DNA from: Paenibacillus cremeus
Lineage (GTDB): Bacteria > Bacillota > Bacilli > Paenibacillales > NBRC-103111
Length of the DNA: 64,000 bases
NCBI RefSeq assembly: GCF_007786445.1
Contig: NZ_VNJI01000029.1
Coordinates: forward strand, 23,633 to 87,632
Direction: 5' to 3'
Part shown: positions 49,539 to 58,592 of the stretch, piece by piece
Layout of the letters: every line of letters starts with the position of its first letter
How positions within the stretch are numbered: the stretch's first letter is position 1
Position numbers and translations under genes: made by a program
Notes under the pieces: generated by a model
Database searches by the model: none
What the model saw: the letters and a program-made list of their open reading frames with translations, nothing else
Told to the model about the DNA's origin: nothing

Positions 49539-50363
49539 TTATCCCTTCAAGCCCGATGTAGCGATGCCCTCAACAAAATATTTCTGAGCCAAAAAGAAAA
49601 TGACTATCGATGGAACGATCGCCACCATGGACATCGCCATCACTTGATTCCAGCTCACCTCAGCCACCGTATCGATGGACATTTTGAGGCCCAGGGAGAC
49701 CGTGAACTTACTTACGCTGTTGATATAGATCAAGGTGTTGAAAAAGTCATTCCAGGTCCAAATGAATTGGAAAATCCCGATCGACACGATCGCCGGCTTG
49801 CATAGAGGGATTAAAATGCGGTACAAGATCGCAAAGGAATTGCATCCATCCAAGTGCGCCGATTCGTCCAGCTCGCGGGGAATGCCTCGAAAAAACTGCA
49901 CCATCATAAAAATAAAGAACGGATTCGCCGCAAAAATCGCTGGTACGATAAACGGCCAATACGTGTTCAGCCACTCTAAATTCCGGAATAAGATGAACTT
50001 TGGAATAATTAGTACGGCCTTGGGCAGCATCAGAGTGGAAATCATCAGGGTAAACAAAAACTTTTTGAATATAAACTCGAATCGGCTAAAGCCGTAGGCG
50101 ACCAAGACGCTGGAGATGATCGTGAATAAGACGGTAGGAACGACCAGATAGAGCGTATTGAGAAAAAAGTGGCTGTAATTCACCCTGCCTGCGCCCTGCC
50201 ACCCTTTGATAAACGGCTCAAAGCTTAGAGTCTTAGGGAACAAGGAGAGCGAACCGAATATCTCGCTGTTTTCCTTGAAGGAGGCGAAAAATAACCAGAC
50301 CAGCGGATAAATCATCAGCACGCTTAGTACAGCTAGAAACACATACGCCGTGGGCTTCTTCAT
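49539..50363 (-). CDS. Sugar ABC permease, MalG type
   Basis: A 274-residue permease with six helices, the EAA loop DESAHLDGCNSFAILYRILIP and the common C-terminus QKYFVEGIATSGLKG. GGAGGG precedes the ATG, which overlaps the previous permease stop (ATGA). It transports the sugar together with the MalF-type partner. No ATPase gene is in this operon, implying a shared ATPase, possibly the one at 27450-28553. Confidence 0.92.
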   Translation of the reverse strand: MKKPTAYVFLAVLSVLMIYPLVWLFFASFKENSEIFGSLSLFPKTLSFEPFIKGWQGAGRVNYSHFFLNTLYLVVPTVLFTIISSVLVAYGFSRFEFIFKKFLFTLMISTLMLPKAVLIIPKFILFRNLEWLNTYWPFIVPAIFAANPFFIFMMVQFFRGIPRELDESAHLDGCNSFAILYRILIPLCKPAIVSIGIFQFIWTWNDFFNTLIYINSVSKFTVSLGLKMSIDTVAEVSWNQVMAMSMVAIVPSIVIFFLAQKYFVEGIATSGLKG

Positions 50364-51277
50364 ACGGTTTTCCCTCCGTCGTCGTAATGAACCCAGGAGG
50401 AGGAGGACTTGAACACCAGACTGGTCAAAAGCATGATGATAATGAACAAGACCCAGGAAAGCGCCGAGGCGTAGCCCATTTTGAAAAACTTGAAGCCGTC
50501 ATCATAGAGCTTAAGAGCATACAAGTAAGTCGAGTTCAGCGGGCCGCCTTTGGTGATGACAAGCGCACCTGTAAAGTCTTGAAACGCATTGACCATCTGC
50601 ATGATCAGGTTGAAAAATATAATCGGCGTCAGCATGGGAACAGTGATGTTAAAGAAAATGCGGAAGCCGGAGGCTCCGTCAATTTTCGCCGCTTCGTAGA
50701 GCTCTTCCGGGATTTGCTTGAGTCCCGCCAAAAAAATAACCATGGAGGAGCCGAACTGCCAAACCGTCAACAAGCCAATCGTGTAGAGCGCCACATCCGG
50801 ACTTCCCAGCCAGTTGATGGGGCCAATCGATAAGTAAAACAGCATTTGGTTGATGATTCCATTCGTATCGAATAATACCTTCCATAAGATGGCTATCGCT
50901 ACGCTGCCGCCCATAATGCTCGGGATATAATAGATCGTCCGAAAAATGCTGATTCCCTTCAGCTTCATCGCTAACACAAGCGCAATCAGCAAGGCGAAAA
51001 CGAGCTTAGCCGGCACGGAGAAAAATACATAAACGGATGTAACCCATAAGGACTTCCAAAATAACGGATCCTTGAAAAACATATAATAATAGTTGTCCAA
51101 GCCCACAAATTTGGGGGTTTTCAGCAGACTGTAGTCCGTAAAGGAAAACACAAAGGAAGATACAAACGGATACAGCTGAAATACAAGGAAACCGACCAAC
51201 CACAAGCTGATATATAACAGTCCAATAGCGCCTTTGCGGTTCGCTATTTTCACTTTTCGTCGCAGCTGCATTATCAT
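50360..51277 (-). CDS. Sugar ABC permease, MalF type
   Basis: A 305-residue permease with six helices and EAA loop YEAAKIDGASGFRIFFNITVP. Three in-frame ATG codons (51283, 51277, 51271) follow AGGATGTG; I use 51277, and the choice shifts the N-terminus by only two residues. It starts with a basic stretch (QLRRKVKIANRKG) before the first helix, as usual. About 110 bp separate it from the binding-protein gene. Confidence 0.91.
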   Translation of the reverse strand: MIMQLRRKVKIANRKGAIGLLYISLWLVGFLVFQLYPFVSSFVFSFTDYSLLKTPKFVGLDNYYYMFFKDPLFWKSLWVTSVYVFFSVPAKLVFALLIALVLAMKLKGISIFRTIYYIPSIMGGSVAIAILWKVLFDTNGIINQMLFYLSIGPINWLGSPDVALYTIGLLTVWQFGSSMVIFLAGLKQIPEELYEAAKIDGASGFRIFFNITVPMLTPIIFFNLIMQMVNAFQDFTGALVITKGGPLNSTYLYALKLYDDGFKFFKMGYASALSWVLFIIIMLLTSLVFKSSSSWVHYDDGGKTV

Positions 51278-51385
51278 CACCATCACATCCTGTTTAAAAA
51301 ATGGTACAAAAAAATAGAGCCTGACCTCGTGATGACGTTTCTCGTTGCGCAGTTTTGCCAGCACTCTATTTTTTGTGAAAACCGC

Positions 51386-52723
51386 TTACTTCGACGTTGC
51401 TTTAAGCTCCTGCAGCTTATCTTTGTACTGCTTGACCAATTGCGCCCCGGCTTGCTCCGGCGTCAGCTTTTTGTAAGCGACCTGCGCCACCAAATCGGTA
51501 AAGATCTTAATGAGCTGGCCGTCGAAGCTGACCGGACTTAGAGGCTGACCTGCAATTTTCGTGTTCTCATCGGTTGCTTTAGCTACCAGCGGCGAGACGA
51601 CTTTGGCTTCCGACAGCAGCTTCATCGCCAAGTCGGTGCTTGGAATGCCTCGGGAATCCTTAAGCGTCAGGATGGCATCCTTATCTTTAAAAAACCAGTT
51701 CAGGAATTTGGCCGCTTCCGCTACATTTTTGGAATTGGCGTTAATCGCGAGCAATTGGGCCGGCCGAATTTCAATCCCCGTATTCTTAGTCCCCTGCAGA
51801 ATTGGCAGCGGTGCGACACCCAGCTTAAATTTACTGTTGCCCTCTACCTTAGGGATGACGCTGCTCGCATCCATCATGATGCCGGACTCTCCGCTCTGCC
51901 ACTTCAGATGCTCGTCAATGGCTCCGCCCACGGTCGATTCTTCAAACGGGCGCAGCACACCTTTATCCAGCATCGTTTTTAAGTAAGCGAATGCCTCGGT
52001 GGCCAGCTTCTCATCAAAGCTAATGGTAAAATCGTCTTTGACCAGCGACTCGCCCGTTTTCTGAAGCATGTAAGTCGTTAATAAAGGCCGGATATGATCT
52101 ACGGTATGGAGAAGATAATCTTTGTTGTTTTCTTTGTGCACGCGTTCGCCAACCTCGATTAGCTTATCCCAGGTCCATTGCGTGTTCGGGTCGATGTTGT
52201 GCTTGGTGAAGAAATCCTGGTTGAAAATGAACAGCTCCTTGGCAATTACGCCAGTAGGCAGACCCTGAAGCTTTCCCTTCCAGGAGCTTTGCTCATCCAG
52301 GAATTTTTTATTGAAAATGCTTTTGTCGATCGCGTCGATCTTATTCAGGTCAACGAAAAATTCGCCCTGCTTGGAAAAGTCGTACAGCCACGGCGAGTCA
52401 ATCTGAAGGATGTCGGGAGCCGTACCGCCAGCCAGCTGCGTTGTCAGCTTCTGAAAGTAGCCGTCAAACCCTCCGTATTCAGGCTCGATTTTCACGTTCG
52501 GGTTCAGCTTCTGGTACTTTTCAATCGCTTCAATGGTTGCTTTATGGCGAGCGTCTCCCCCCCACCAGACAAACCTTAAATTCACCTGTTTAGGAGCTGC
52601 CGCATCCTTGGATTCGGCTGACTTCTCCTGGGCTGGCCCGCAAGCTACTGCGGATAACAGAACGGAGGCTGCAACGATCGTGGAACCGATCATCTTCACT
52701 TTTGCTTTCGTATTCGCTTTCAA
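51386..52723 (-). CDS. Sugar-binding lipoprotein of the galacturonide importer
   Basis: A 445-residue lipoprotein with the lipobox LSAVACGP (about residues 22-29) and a cluster-B fold (NLRFVWWGGDARHKATIEAI, EPEYGGFDGYFQKL, APDILQIDSPWLYD). It starts at TTG preceded by AAGGGGG. It heads the operon with two permeases, two dehydrogenases and the LplD-like enzyme, so its ligand is probably a galacturonide oligomer (inference). It is divergent from a YesN/YesM pair, which probably controls it; a cre-like site lies 17 bp upstream of the start. Confidence 0.9.
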   Translation of the reverse strand: MKANTKAKVKMIGSTIVAASVLLSAVACGPAQEKSAESKDAAAPKQVNLRFVWWGGDARHKATIEAIEKYQKLNPNVKIEPEYGGFDGYFQKLTTQLAGGTAPDILQIDSPWLYDFSKQGEFFVDLNKIDAIDKSIFNKKFLDEQSSWKGKLQGLPTGVIAKELFIFNQDFFTKHNIDPNTQWTWDKLIEVGERVHKENNKDYLLHTVDHIRPLLTTYMLQKTGESLVKDDFTISFDEKLATEAFAYLKTMLDKGVLRPFEESTVGGAIDEHLKWQSGESGIMMDASSVIPKVEGNSKFKLGVAPLPILQGTKNTGIEIRPAQLLAINANSKNVAEAAKFLNWFFKDKDAILTLKDSRGIPSTDLAMKLLSEAKVVSPLVAKATDENTKIAGQPLSPVSFDGQLIKIFTDLVAQVAYKKLTPEQAGAQLVKQYKDKLQELKATSK

Positions 52724-52739
52724 AATAAGTTCCCCCTTA

Positions 52740-52753
52740 AGAAGGCGTTTTCA
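52740..52753. promoter_or_regulatory. Imperfect cre-like site before the binding-protein gene
   Basis: On the minus strand TGAAAACGCCTTCT fits TGNAANCGNNNNCA except at the last base. It lies between the gene start at 52723 and any promoter, as a roadblock site would. A dyad AAGCGA/TCGCTT at 52770-52788 is next to it. Confidence 0.4.
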
Positions 52754-52892
52754 CCTATCCATTTTTTTCAAGCGACAATCGATCGCTTATCGCCTATACT
52801 TTAATGATAAGATTTATTCGGATTGCGGCAAGTAATCAGAATTTAGATTTACCTTCTATTATTGCCTTAATCTTGAGGATGGTCGTCAATTT

Positions 52893-52952
52893 TTAACATT
52901 TGAAATCGATTCTTAACATTCTGATAAGAGGACCGGCGGAGTATGGTAAAAT
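52893..52952 (+). promoter_or_regulatory. Direct repeats and extended -10 promoter before the YesN gene
   Basis: TTAACATT occurs at 52893-52900 and 52913-52920, 20 bp apart, as expected for an AraC-type dimer. An extended -10 TGGTAAAAT ends at 52952 and no good -35 is present, which suits an activated promoter. The regulator may act on its own gene and on the divergent operon. Confidence 0.5.
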
Positions 52953-52982
52953 GCTCATGATCGATCTTGGAGGTGAGCCATC

Positions 52983-53768
52983 ATGTATAAGCTTCTGATT
53001 GTGGATGATGAGGAGGAAGTGCGAAGAGGGATTTCCGATTACTTCCCTTGGCATGAGATCGGCTTTGAAATTGTCCATCAGGCAGACAATGGGAAAGCTG
53101 CGTTAGAATACATTGTAAATCATCCGGTCGATGCCGTGCTTTGTGATGTCCAAATGCCGATTATGACAGGGATTGCTCTGGCTGAGAACATCCGCGCGTT
53201 AAACCGACAATTGAAGGTTGTGTTTCTAAGCGCATACCGGCAGTTCGAATATGCCCAGAAGGCGCTGGAGTTCGGTGTCAAAAATTACATTGTAAAGCCG
53301 GTGAAATATACCGAATTGGTTCATGTGTTCAATCAGATAAAAGAAGAGCTGGACAAGGAGTACGCCAAGCCCGCCCTGGAGCTTCAGGCCAGCATTCAAA
53401 AGCCCCCGGAGCCGATCAGCCATCATGATAAAATCATTCTTGTGGTCAAACGGTATATCCAGGACCACTATAAGGATGTCACCTTAGAAAGCGCAGCCGG
53501 ACAGGCACACATGAATCCGCATTACTTCAGCAAATTTTTCAAAGGAAAAACCGGACAAAATTTCTACGATTACGTAATTGAGGTCCGAATGAAAAAAGCA
53601 GCGGAGCTGCTGGAAGACATCAATTTGAAAACGTACGATGTCAGCGAGCAGGTCGGATATACGAATCCGAAAAATTTTTCCAGAGTATTCCGAAGCTATT
53701 ATAATCTAACCCCGACACAATACCGAAATAAACAAAGCGGACTGGACTTGAGCGAACATGACCTTTAG
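52983..53768 (+). CDS. YesN-type response regulator with AraC domain
   Basis: A 261-residue regulator: receiver domain with VDDEEE, the phospho-acceptor Asp in LCDVQMPI (about residue 55), the Lys in IVKPVKY, then two AraC helix-turn-helix units ending NLTPTQYRNK. GGAGGTGAG lies upstream of the ATG. It overlaps the kinase gene by 11 bp. Its position, divergent from the galacturonide importer operon, makes it the probable activator of that operon. It is the short form, without a middle domain. Confidence 0.93.
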   Translation: MYKLLIVDDEEEVRRGISDYFPWHEIGFEIVHQADNGKAALEYIVNHPVDAVLCDVQMPIMTGIALAENIRALNRQLKVVFLSAYRQFEYAQKALEFGVKNYIVKPVKYTELVHVFNQIKEELDKEYAKPALELQASIQKPPEPISHHDKIILVVKRYIQDHYKDVTLESAAGQAHMNPHYFSKFFKGKTGQNFYDYVIEVRMKKAAELLEDINLKTYDVSEQVGYTNPKNFSRVFRSYYNLTPTQYRNKQSGLDLSEHDL

Positions 53769-55569
53769 AACCGGAAACAAATTGAAAGCGCTAACTTACC
53801 GATATTTGACCAAAAATATGCTTTTATTTATAACGCCGCTATGTATCCCGATTTTAATCTTAGGCATCTTTTCCATCACGACCACCAAGAGCTATAATGA
53901 GCATGAAATCGATAAAAACAACATGACCATCTTGTTTCAAACGCAGCAAAATGTGGAAATGACATTTAACGAGATGGATTCTTTAAGCCTGATGTTTAGT
54001 ACCAACCCGGAAATATCAGTCAGCTTGAAAGAGACGTTAAAGAAGTCCACGACAAGCTATGAGGATCTGGAGTTTTTAAAAATCATCCGGAGCTTTATTG
54101 AGACTCCCGCTTACGCCAAGCCCTACATTCAATCAATCTATGTGTATTTCGAAAATGAACGGCATCAGTTTATTGCCACGACCAAAAGCGGCTTCGCCGA
54201 GCTGGACAGCTTTATCGATACCTCATGGTACCAGAGCTTCCTCTCCCATTATGAAAATGCATGGACCGAGCTTCGGCAAGTGAAAAATTTTGAGTTCGAA
54301 ACGAAGCCTACGAGTATCTTGACGCTGTATCGAAACTTGGCCCCTGTCAATACGACGCACAAGGTTGGCGTGATCGTTCTCAATATTAATTTGAGTTATT
54401 TTGAGAAGTTGCTGAATGAGCTGCCGACTTCGCCTCAGCAGGCAATTATGATTGTGGATGATCATGGCAAGATCGTACTCCGAAACAAGATTTCCTACGC
54501 TCTATCGGTTGAGGATATTCAAAAATTTATCGGTGCGAGCAACGATTCCTTTTTTCGAGTGAAGACCGCGGAGGATACTTACATGATCTCGCAATTAAAA
54601 TCGGACCGGTATCACTGGAGATATATTTCGGTGATCCCTCAGCGGATATTGTACAAGGGGCCTAATGATATCCAAAAGCTGACGATTCTAATCTTAATCT
54701 TGTCGTTTACGCTCGGGTTAATTGTAACTTTTTATTTGAATAAGAAAAATGATCGGCGGATCCAGGACATCATTGCAATTATCAATTCTGCGAACGACAA
54801 TACCCCGCTTCCCGTTCTTCGCTCTACTACGATCAAAGATGAGTTCGGCTTTATTATTAATAATATTTTACAAAAATTCATCGAGCAAAAATATTTAAAG
54901 CTGCAGCTGCATGAGCGGCAGTACAAGCAGCAGGTCGCGGAGCTTCTGGCGCTGCAATCGCAGATTAACCCGCATTTTCTGTTCAACACCTTGCAAACGA
55001 TTTATTGGAAGGTGCTGCAGTTTACCGGTAAGCCCAACGAGGCTAACGAAATGCTTGAAAACCTCTCGGACGTGCTGAAGTACTCCCTGGAGGACCCATA
55101 TACTCCGGCCACAATAGGGGATGAAATTAATTACGCCAAAAGCTACATCGATATCCAAAAGGTACGATATAAAGATAAGTTCAATGTCTTCTGGGAGTAT
55201 GATGAGGGAATCGAAGCTAGGCAGGTAATGAGGCTGCTGCTCCAGCCCTTGCTGGAAAATGCGATTTATCATGGGATCAAAGAAAAAGCGGGGAAAAGCT
55301 CCATCAAAGTAAAAATCCACGATCGATCACCCGAGTTGAAAATATCGGTCATCGACAGTGGATTAGGAATTCCAGCGCATAGGCTGAGGCAAATCCGAGA
55401 CGATCTGAAGCACAGAGAGGAGCTCTCCAGCCATATCGGTCTTATGAACACTAACAAACGCCTGAAATTAATGTACGGTGAGCAGTACGGAATGAAAGTG
55501 TTTAGCAAACAAGGAATCGGCACGGTGATTCAAATTCATATCCCAATAGAGAAAAGCAGCTTGATTTAA
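53758..55569 (+). CDS. YesM-type sensor histidine kinase
   Basis: A 603-residue membrane kinase with transmembrane helices near residues 20-42 and 303-325 and an extracytoplasmic Cache-like domain between them (IMIVDDHGKIVLRNK). The phospho-acceptor His lies in LQSQINPHFLFNTLQTI (about residue 405); the ATP-binding domain has QPLLENAIYHGIKE and VIDSGLGIPAHRL. A classical HAMP domain is hard to see. The gene starts inside the regulator gene, which indicates coupling. It probably senses a galacturonide outside the cell or the loaded binding protein. Confidence 0.92.
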   Translation: MTFRTGNKLKALTYRYLTKNMLLFITPLCIPILILGIFSITTTKSYNEHEIDKNNMTILFQTQQNVEMTFNEMDSLSLMFSTNPEISVSLKETLKKSTTSYEDLEFLKIIRSFIETPAYAKPYIQSIYVYFENERHQFIATTKSGFAELDSFIDTSWYQSFLSHYENAWTELRQVKNFEFETKPTSILTLYRNLAPVNTTHKVGVIVLNINLSYFEKLLNELPTSPQQAIMIVDDHGKIVLRNKISYALSVEDIQKFIGASNDSFFRVKTAEDTYMISQLKSDRYHWRYISVIPQRILYKGPNDIQKLTILILILSFTLGLIVTFYLNKKNDRRIQDIIAIINSANDNTPLPVLRSTTIKDEFGFIINNILQKFIEQKYLKLQLHERQYKQQVAELLALQSQINPHFLFNTLQTIYWKVLQFTGKPNEANEMLENLSDVLKYSLEDPYTPATIGDEINYAKSYIDIQKVRYKDKFNVFWEYDEGIEARQVMRLLLQPLLENAIYHGIKEKAGKSSIKVKIHDRSPELKISVIDSGLGIPAHRLRQIRDDLKHREELSSHIGLMNTNKRLKLMYGEQYGMKVFSKQGIGTVIQIHIPIEKSSLI

Positions 55570-55660
55570 AAAGGCTGCAGCTATACCGAGTACTGCTCCA
55601 AGTAGCGCTTCAAGCTCGGTCGTCTCCTTTGGGCTTGTTTTGCCATCCGGTGCCTCCGAT

Positions 55661-57193
55661 TTAAGATAAGGTAAGGACGACAACGGACATAGGCGGGATA
55701 TCTGCATGGAAACCTTCCTCGTTCAGCTGCACGCTGGTAAACACCTCAGGCTTGACCAGATCCGGATTTTCAAATGTATTATGACTATTCATGGAGGACG
55801 AGGCCAAAATTCTGCCAGTTACCTGCTTACCCGCGAATTCTCCCGTAAGGCAATCCACCGGAGCGGAATGATTCGGATCCGTATTGCAAAGCGTAATGTT
55901 CAGCTTGCCTGCTTCATCCACCGAAGCGGATACGCTAAGCTGAGGAATTTCCTCCCCATTGAATTTATACGTGCCACTGCTAATCTCAATCGGCTGCATC
56001 ATGGCATCCTGGTGTACTTTAAACATTTCAAAGACATGATACGTCGGGGTCAGAATCATTTTTTCCCCTTCCGTTAAAATCACCGCCTGCAGCACGTTAA
56101 TCGTCTGGGCAATATTCGCCATTCTTACACGGTCGCAGTGATTGTTGAAAATATTTAGGCTGATCGCCGCAGAAACGGCATCTCGCATCGTATTTTGCTG
56201 ATATAGGAAGCCGGGATTCGTGCCGGGTTCAACGTCAAACCAGGTGCCCCACTCGTCGATAATCAATGCTACCTTCTTCTCGGGATCGTATTTATCCATA
56301 ATGGCGGAGTGCTTCGCAACAAGCTCCTCTGTGAAATAGGCCGCCTTCATAATGCCGAACCATTCGCTCTCGTCGAAGTCGACAGCTTGGCCTCTCACCG
56401 CATCCGGTTTTTTCAAATAAAATCGGTTCCCGTCGGGATTTTCAATCACGATACTGTGATCCCTCAGCCTCGTGTAGTAATGGAGCGCCAATCCGTCCAT
56501 GAAATGCCCTGCCTCCCGCATAAGTACTTCCGTCCAGTGGTAATTGTCCCCCCTTGGACCGGCGGCAATTTTGTAGATGGAATTCTCTCCATAATCCCTT
56601 ACATACGTGCTGTATTGTCTGTAAAGGTCCGCATAATATTCCGCTCTCATGCGGCCGCCGCAGCCCCAGTTCTCGTTGCCTATACCAAAATAGGTCAGCT
56701 GCCAGGGCTTTTCTCTACCGTTTGCTTTCCGCAAGTCAGCCATCGGAGATTCCCCGTCGAAGGTCATATATTCAACCCACTGCTGCATCTCATAAACCGT
56801 TCCGCTGCCGACATTCCCGCAGATATACGGCTCCGTTTCCAGCATGTCGCACAAATCGAAAAATTCATGCGTTCCGAAATGGTTATTCTCCACCACGCCG
56901 CCCCAATGCGTATTAATCATTCGGGCTCTCGTTTCCTTAGGTCCAATGCCGTCCTTCCAGTGATATTCATCGGCGAAGCATCCGCCCGGCCAGCGCAGGA
57001 TCGGAATTTTCATATCTTTTAGCGCCTGAACCACATCGTTTCGGATGCCTCTCGTATTGGGAATGTCGGAATCCTCACCGACCCAAATCCCCTCATAGAT
57101 GCAGCGCCCCAGATGCTCGGCAAAATGTCCGTAAATGTTTCGGTCGATTTTGTGAGCTGCCGCTTGCGTATTGATTTTAATGCTGCTTTTCAT
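55661..57193 (-). CDS. GH51 alpha-L-arabinofuranosidase
   Basis: A 510-residue retaining glycosidase. The acid/base Glu is in [13 protein letters not shown] (about residue 175), the nucleophile Glu in [15 protein letters not shown] (about residue 295), and the N-terminal [18 protein letters not shown] is the family opening. A C-terminal beta-domain follows. It releases terminal arabinofuranose from imported arabinoxylan or arabinan fragments; there is no signal peptide. The ATG at 57193 follows GGAGG by 9 nt; the frame further upstream reaches the stop of the dehydratase gene. It ends the group with the enolase-superfamily gene 38 bp upstream. Confidence 0.93.
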   Translation of the reverse strand: MKSSIKINTQAAAHKIDRNIYGHFAEHLGRCIYEGIWVGEDSDIPNTRGIRNDVVQALKDMKIPILRWPGGCFADEYHWKDGIGPKETRARMINTHWGGVVENNHFGTHEFFDLCDMLETEPYICGNVGSGTVYEMQQWVEYMTFDGESPMADLRKANGREKPWQLTYFGIGNENWGCGGRMRAEYYADLYRQYSTYVRDYGENSIYKIAAGPRGDNYHWTEVLMREAGHFMDGLALHYYTRLRDHSIVIENPDGNRFYLKKPDAVRGQAVDFDESEWFGIMKAAYFTEELVAKHSAIMDKYDPEKKVALIIDEWGTWFDVEPGTNPGFLYQQNTMRDAVSAAISLNIFNNHCDRVRMANIAQTINVLQAVILTEGEKMILTPTYHVFEMFKVHQDAMMQPIEISSGTYKFNGEEIPQLSVSASVDEAGKLNITLCNTDPNHSAPVDCLTGEFAGKQVTGRILASSSMNSHNTFENPDLVKPEVFTSVQLNEEGFHADIPPMSVVVLTLS

Positions 57194-57231
57194 AGTGTCT
57201 GCCTCCTGAAATGAACTGGGATGGAATAGCA

Positions 57232-58470
57232 CTAAATGGATTCCTCATCTTGATAAATTCGGGTAATTTTAAATTTGGTATTATCAAGTATGGGGCCGAC
57301 TCCGGGCTCCTGCGGTACCTCTAGTGTGCCGTTAACCGGTTCAACCGCTCTTTGGAAATAACGGACTCTATCTGGGATGACTTGGTATAAATATTCTACG
57401 AAAGGGGATAAATTCATGGTTTGTGCGGCTACAATGTGTGGCGCTGCCAAAATCATATGTCCGTGCGGCACTATGCGAACCTTAGGATAAGAGGATTCTA
57501 TCATCTTGCAGATGGCTATCGATTCAGAAATACCTCCACACCACTCCGGATCACATTGAACATAATCAAGCAGCCCTCTATCCAGAAATGGCTTCAGGCT
57601 CCAACGGGTGTAGAGATGTTCCCCTCCGGCCAACACCGACGACGGGTTAGCTTGTTTGATGGTCTCGTAGCCTTCAATATCGTCCGGGGCTGTAGGCTCC
57701 TCGATCCAAACCGGGCGAAAGGGGACCATCTCCTTAACCAACTTGCTCGCCCAGGATAATCTTGATTTACGGGTGGATATATCGTCGATTTGATCACTTA
57801 ATCTGCTTAAGTCGTACATAACTTGTGAATCACCGGGCAGCAGCTTATTCAGTGTCTCAAGAAAGCTTAAATTCTTTTTGATACCCAGCGCATCAATCGG
57901 CCTATGGGGAAGAAAACATTTGTGCCGTTTGAAGCCTTGGTCGTACCAACGCCTTGCCTTCTCCAGCGCCTCCTCGGGAGTCTTGCTTCCCATACAGCTA
58001 ATGTAAGCCTCAAGTTCGGCCCGCTTACCGCCTAAAAGTTGACTTACCGGCTTTCTTTCCGCCTTCCCTCGCAAATCCCAAATGGCAATATCCACGGCAC
58101 TGAAAGCCGTGATAATTTCTCCCGTTGCGGTATGCCTTGAGGTGCGGTGAGAACGCCATAGATTTTCGCCGGTCAAAGGATCTTTTCCGTGTTCATAAGC
58201 TGTAAGCGGGTTGCTCGGATACACAGCATCCCATAGTGAAGAAAACTCTATCGCAGGATCAAAAAGATTTCGCCCAGCAAGATGCTTGTTAAACACATGA
58301 AGTCTGCTATTGACCGCACTAAATTGATAGTGGCCGTCCAAAGGTCCAGCATGGCCTGTTAATCCGCCGTAGCTCACGATTTCCACAAACCTTTGCTCAT
58401 GTTGCTGGTTAAGATCGACCAGCTCGATGATTCTTACTTCCTTAATTGTTAGATCCGCATCCATTGTCAT
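57232..58470 (-). CDS. Enolase-superfamily sugar-acid dehydratase (mandelate racemase-like)
   Basis: A 412-residue protein with an N-terminal capping domain (to about residue 140) and a (beta/alpha)7beta barrel. Metal ligands are suggested in QVMYDLSRL (Asp), WIEEPTAP (Glu) and [11 protein letters not shown] (Glu); the acid/base pair is the Asp of [10 protein letters not shown] and the His of IVPHGH, as in the mandelate racemase subgroup. Lys residues in GFKRHKCF occupy the second-strand position. The group includes aldonate and uronate dehydratases. A plant-polymer sugar acid is plausible given the neighbouring GH51 and the large glycosidase-like gene; the substrate is not assigned. Confidence 0.87.
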   Translation of the reverse strand: MTMDADLTIKEVRIIELVDLNQQHEQRFVEIVSYGGLTGHAGPLDGHYQFSAVNSRLHVFNKHLAGRNLFDPAIEFSSLWDAVYPSNPLTAYEHGKDPLTGENLWRSHRTSRHTATGEIITAFSAVDIAIWDLRGKAERKPVSQLLGGKRAELEAYISCMGSKTPEEALEKARRWYDQGFKRHKCFLPHRPIDALGIKKNLSFLETLNKLLPGDSQVMYDLSRLSDQIDDISTRKSRLSWASKLVKEMVPFRPVWIEEPTAPDDIEGYETIKQANPSSVLAGGEHLYTRWSLKPFLDRGLLDYVQCDPEWCGGISESIAICKMIESSYPKVRIVPHGHMILAAPHIVAAQTMNLSPFVEYLYQVIPDRVRYFQRAVEPVNGTLEVPQEPGVGPILDNTKFKITRIYQDEESI

Positions 58471-58592
58471 TTGAATACACCCCTAAATTTAGTTATCAAA
58501 GGAATTCCCGATATTTTCATAACCTTGTTGATATCGATGACAAGGATATCCGAGGCACTCCGCAAATTTACCGGGAAAGCTTCACCCCATCC

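Noticed and set aside
55570..55660. Minus-strand continuation of an open frame between the kinase and GH51 genes
   Set aside because: It runs antisense to the end of the kinase gene, lacks a start with a ribosome site and matches nothing I know.
58501..58570. CCTTGT/ACAAGG dyad after the membrane AraC gene as a terminator
   Set aside because: Only a 6-bp stem with an 11-nt loop and no U-run; too weak to call.
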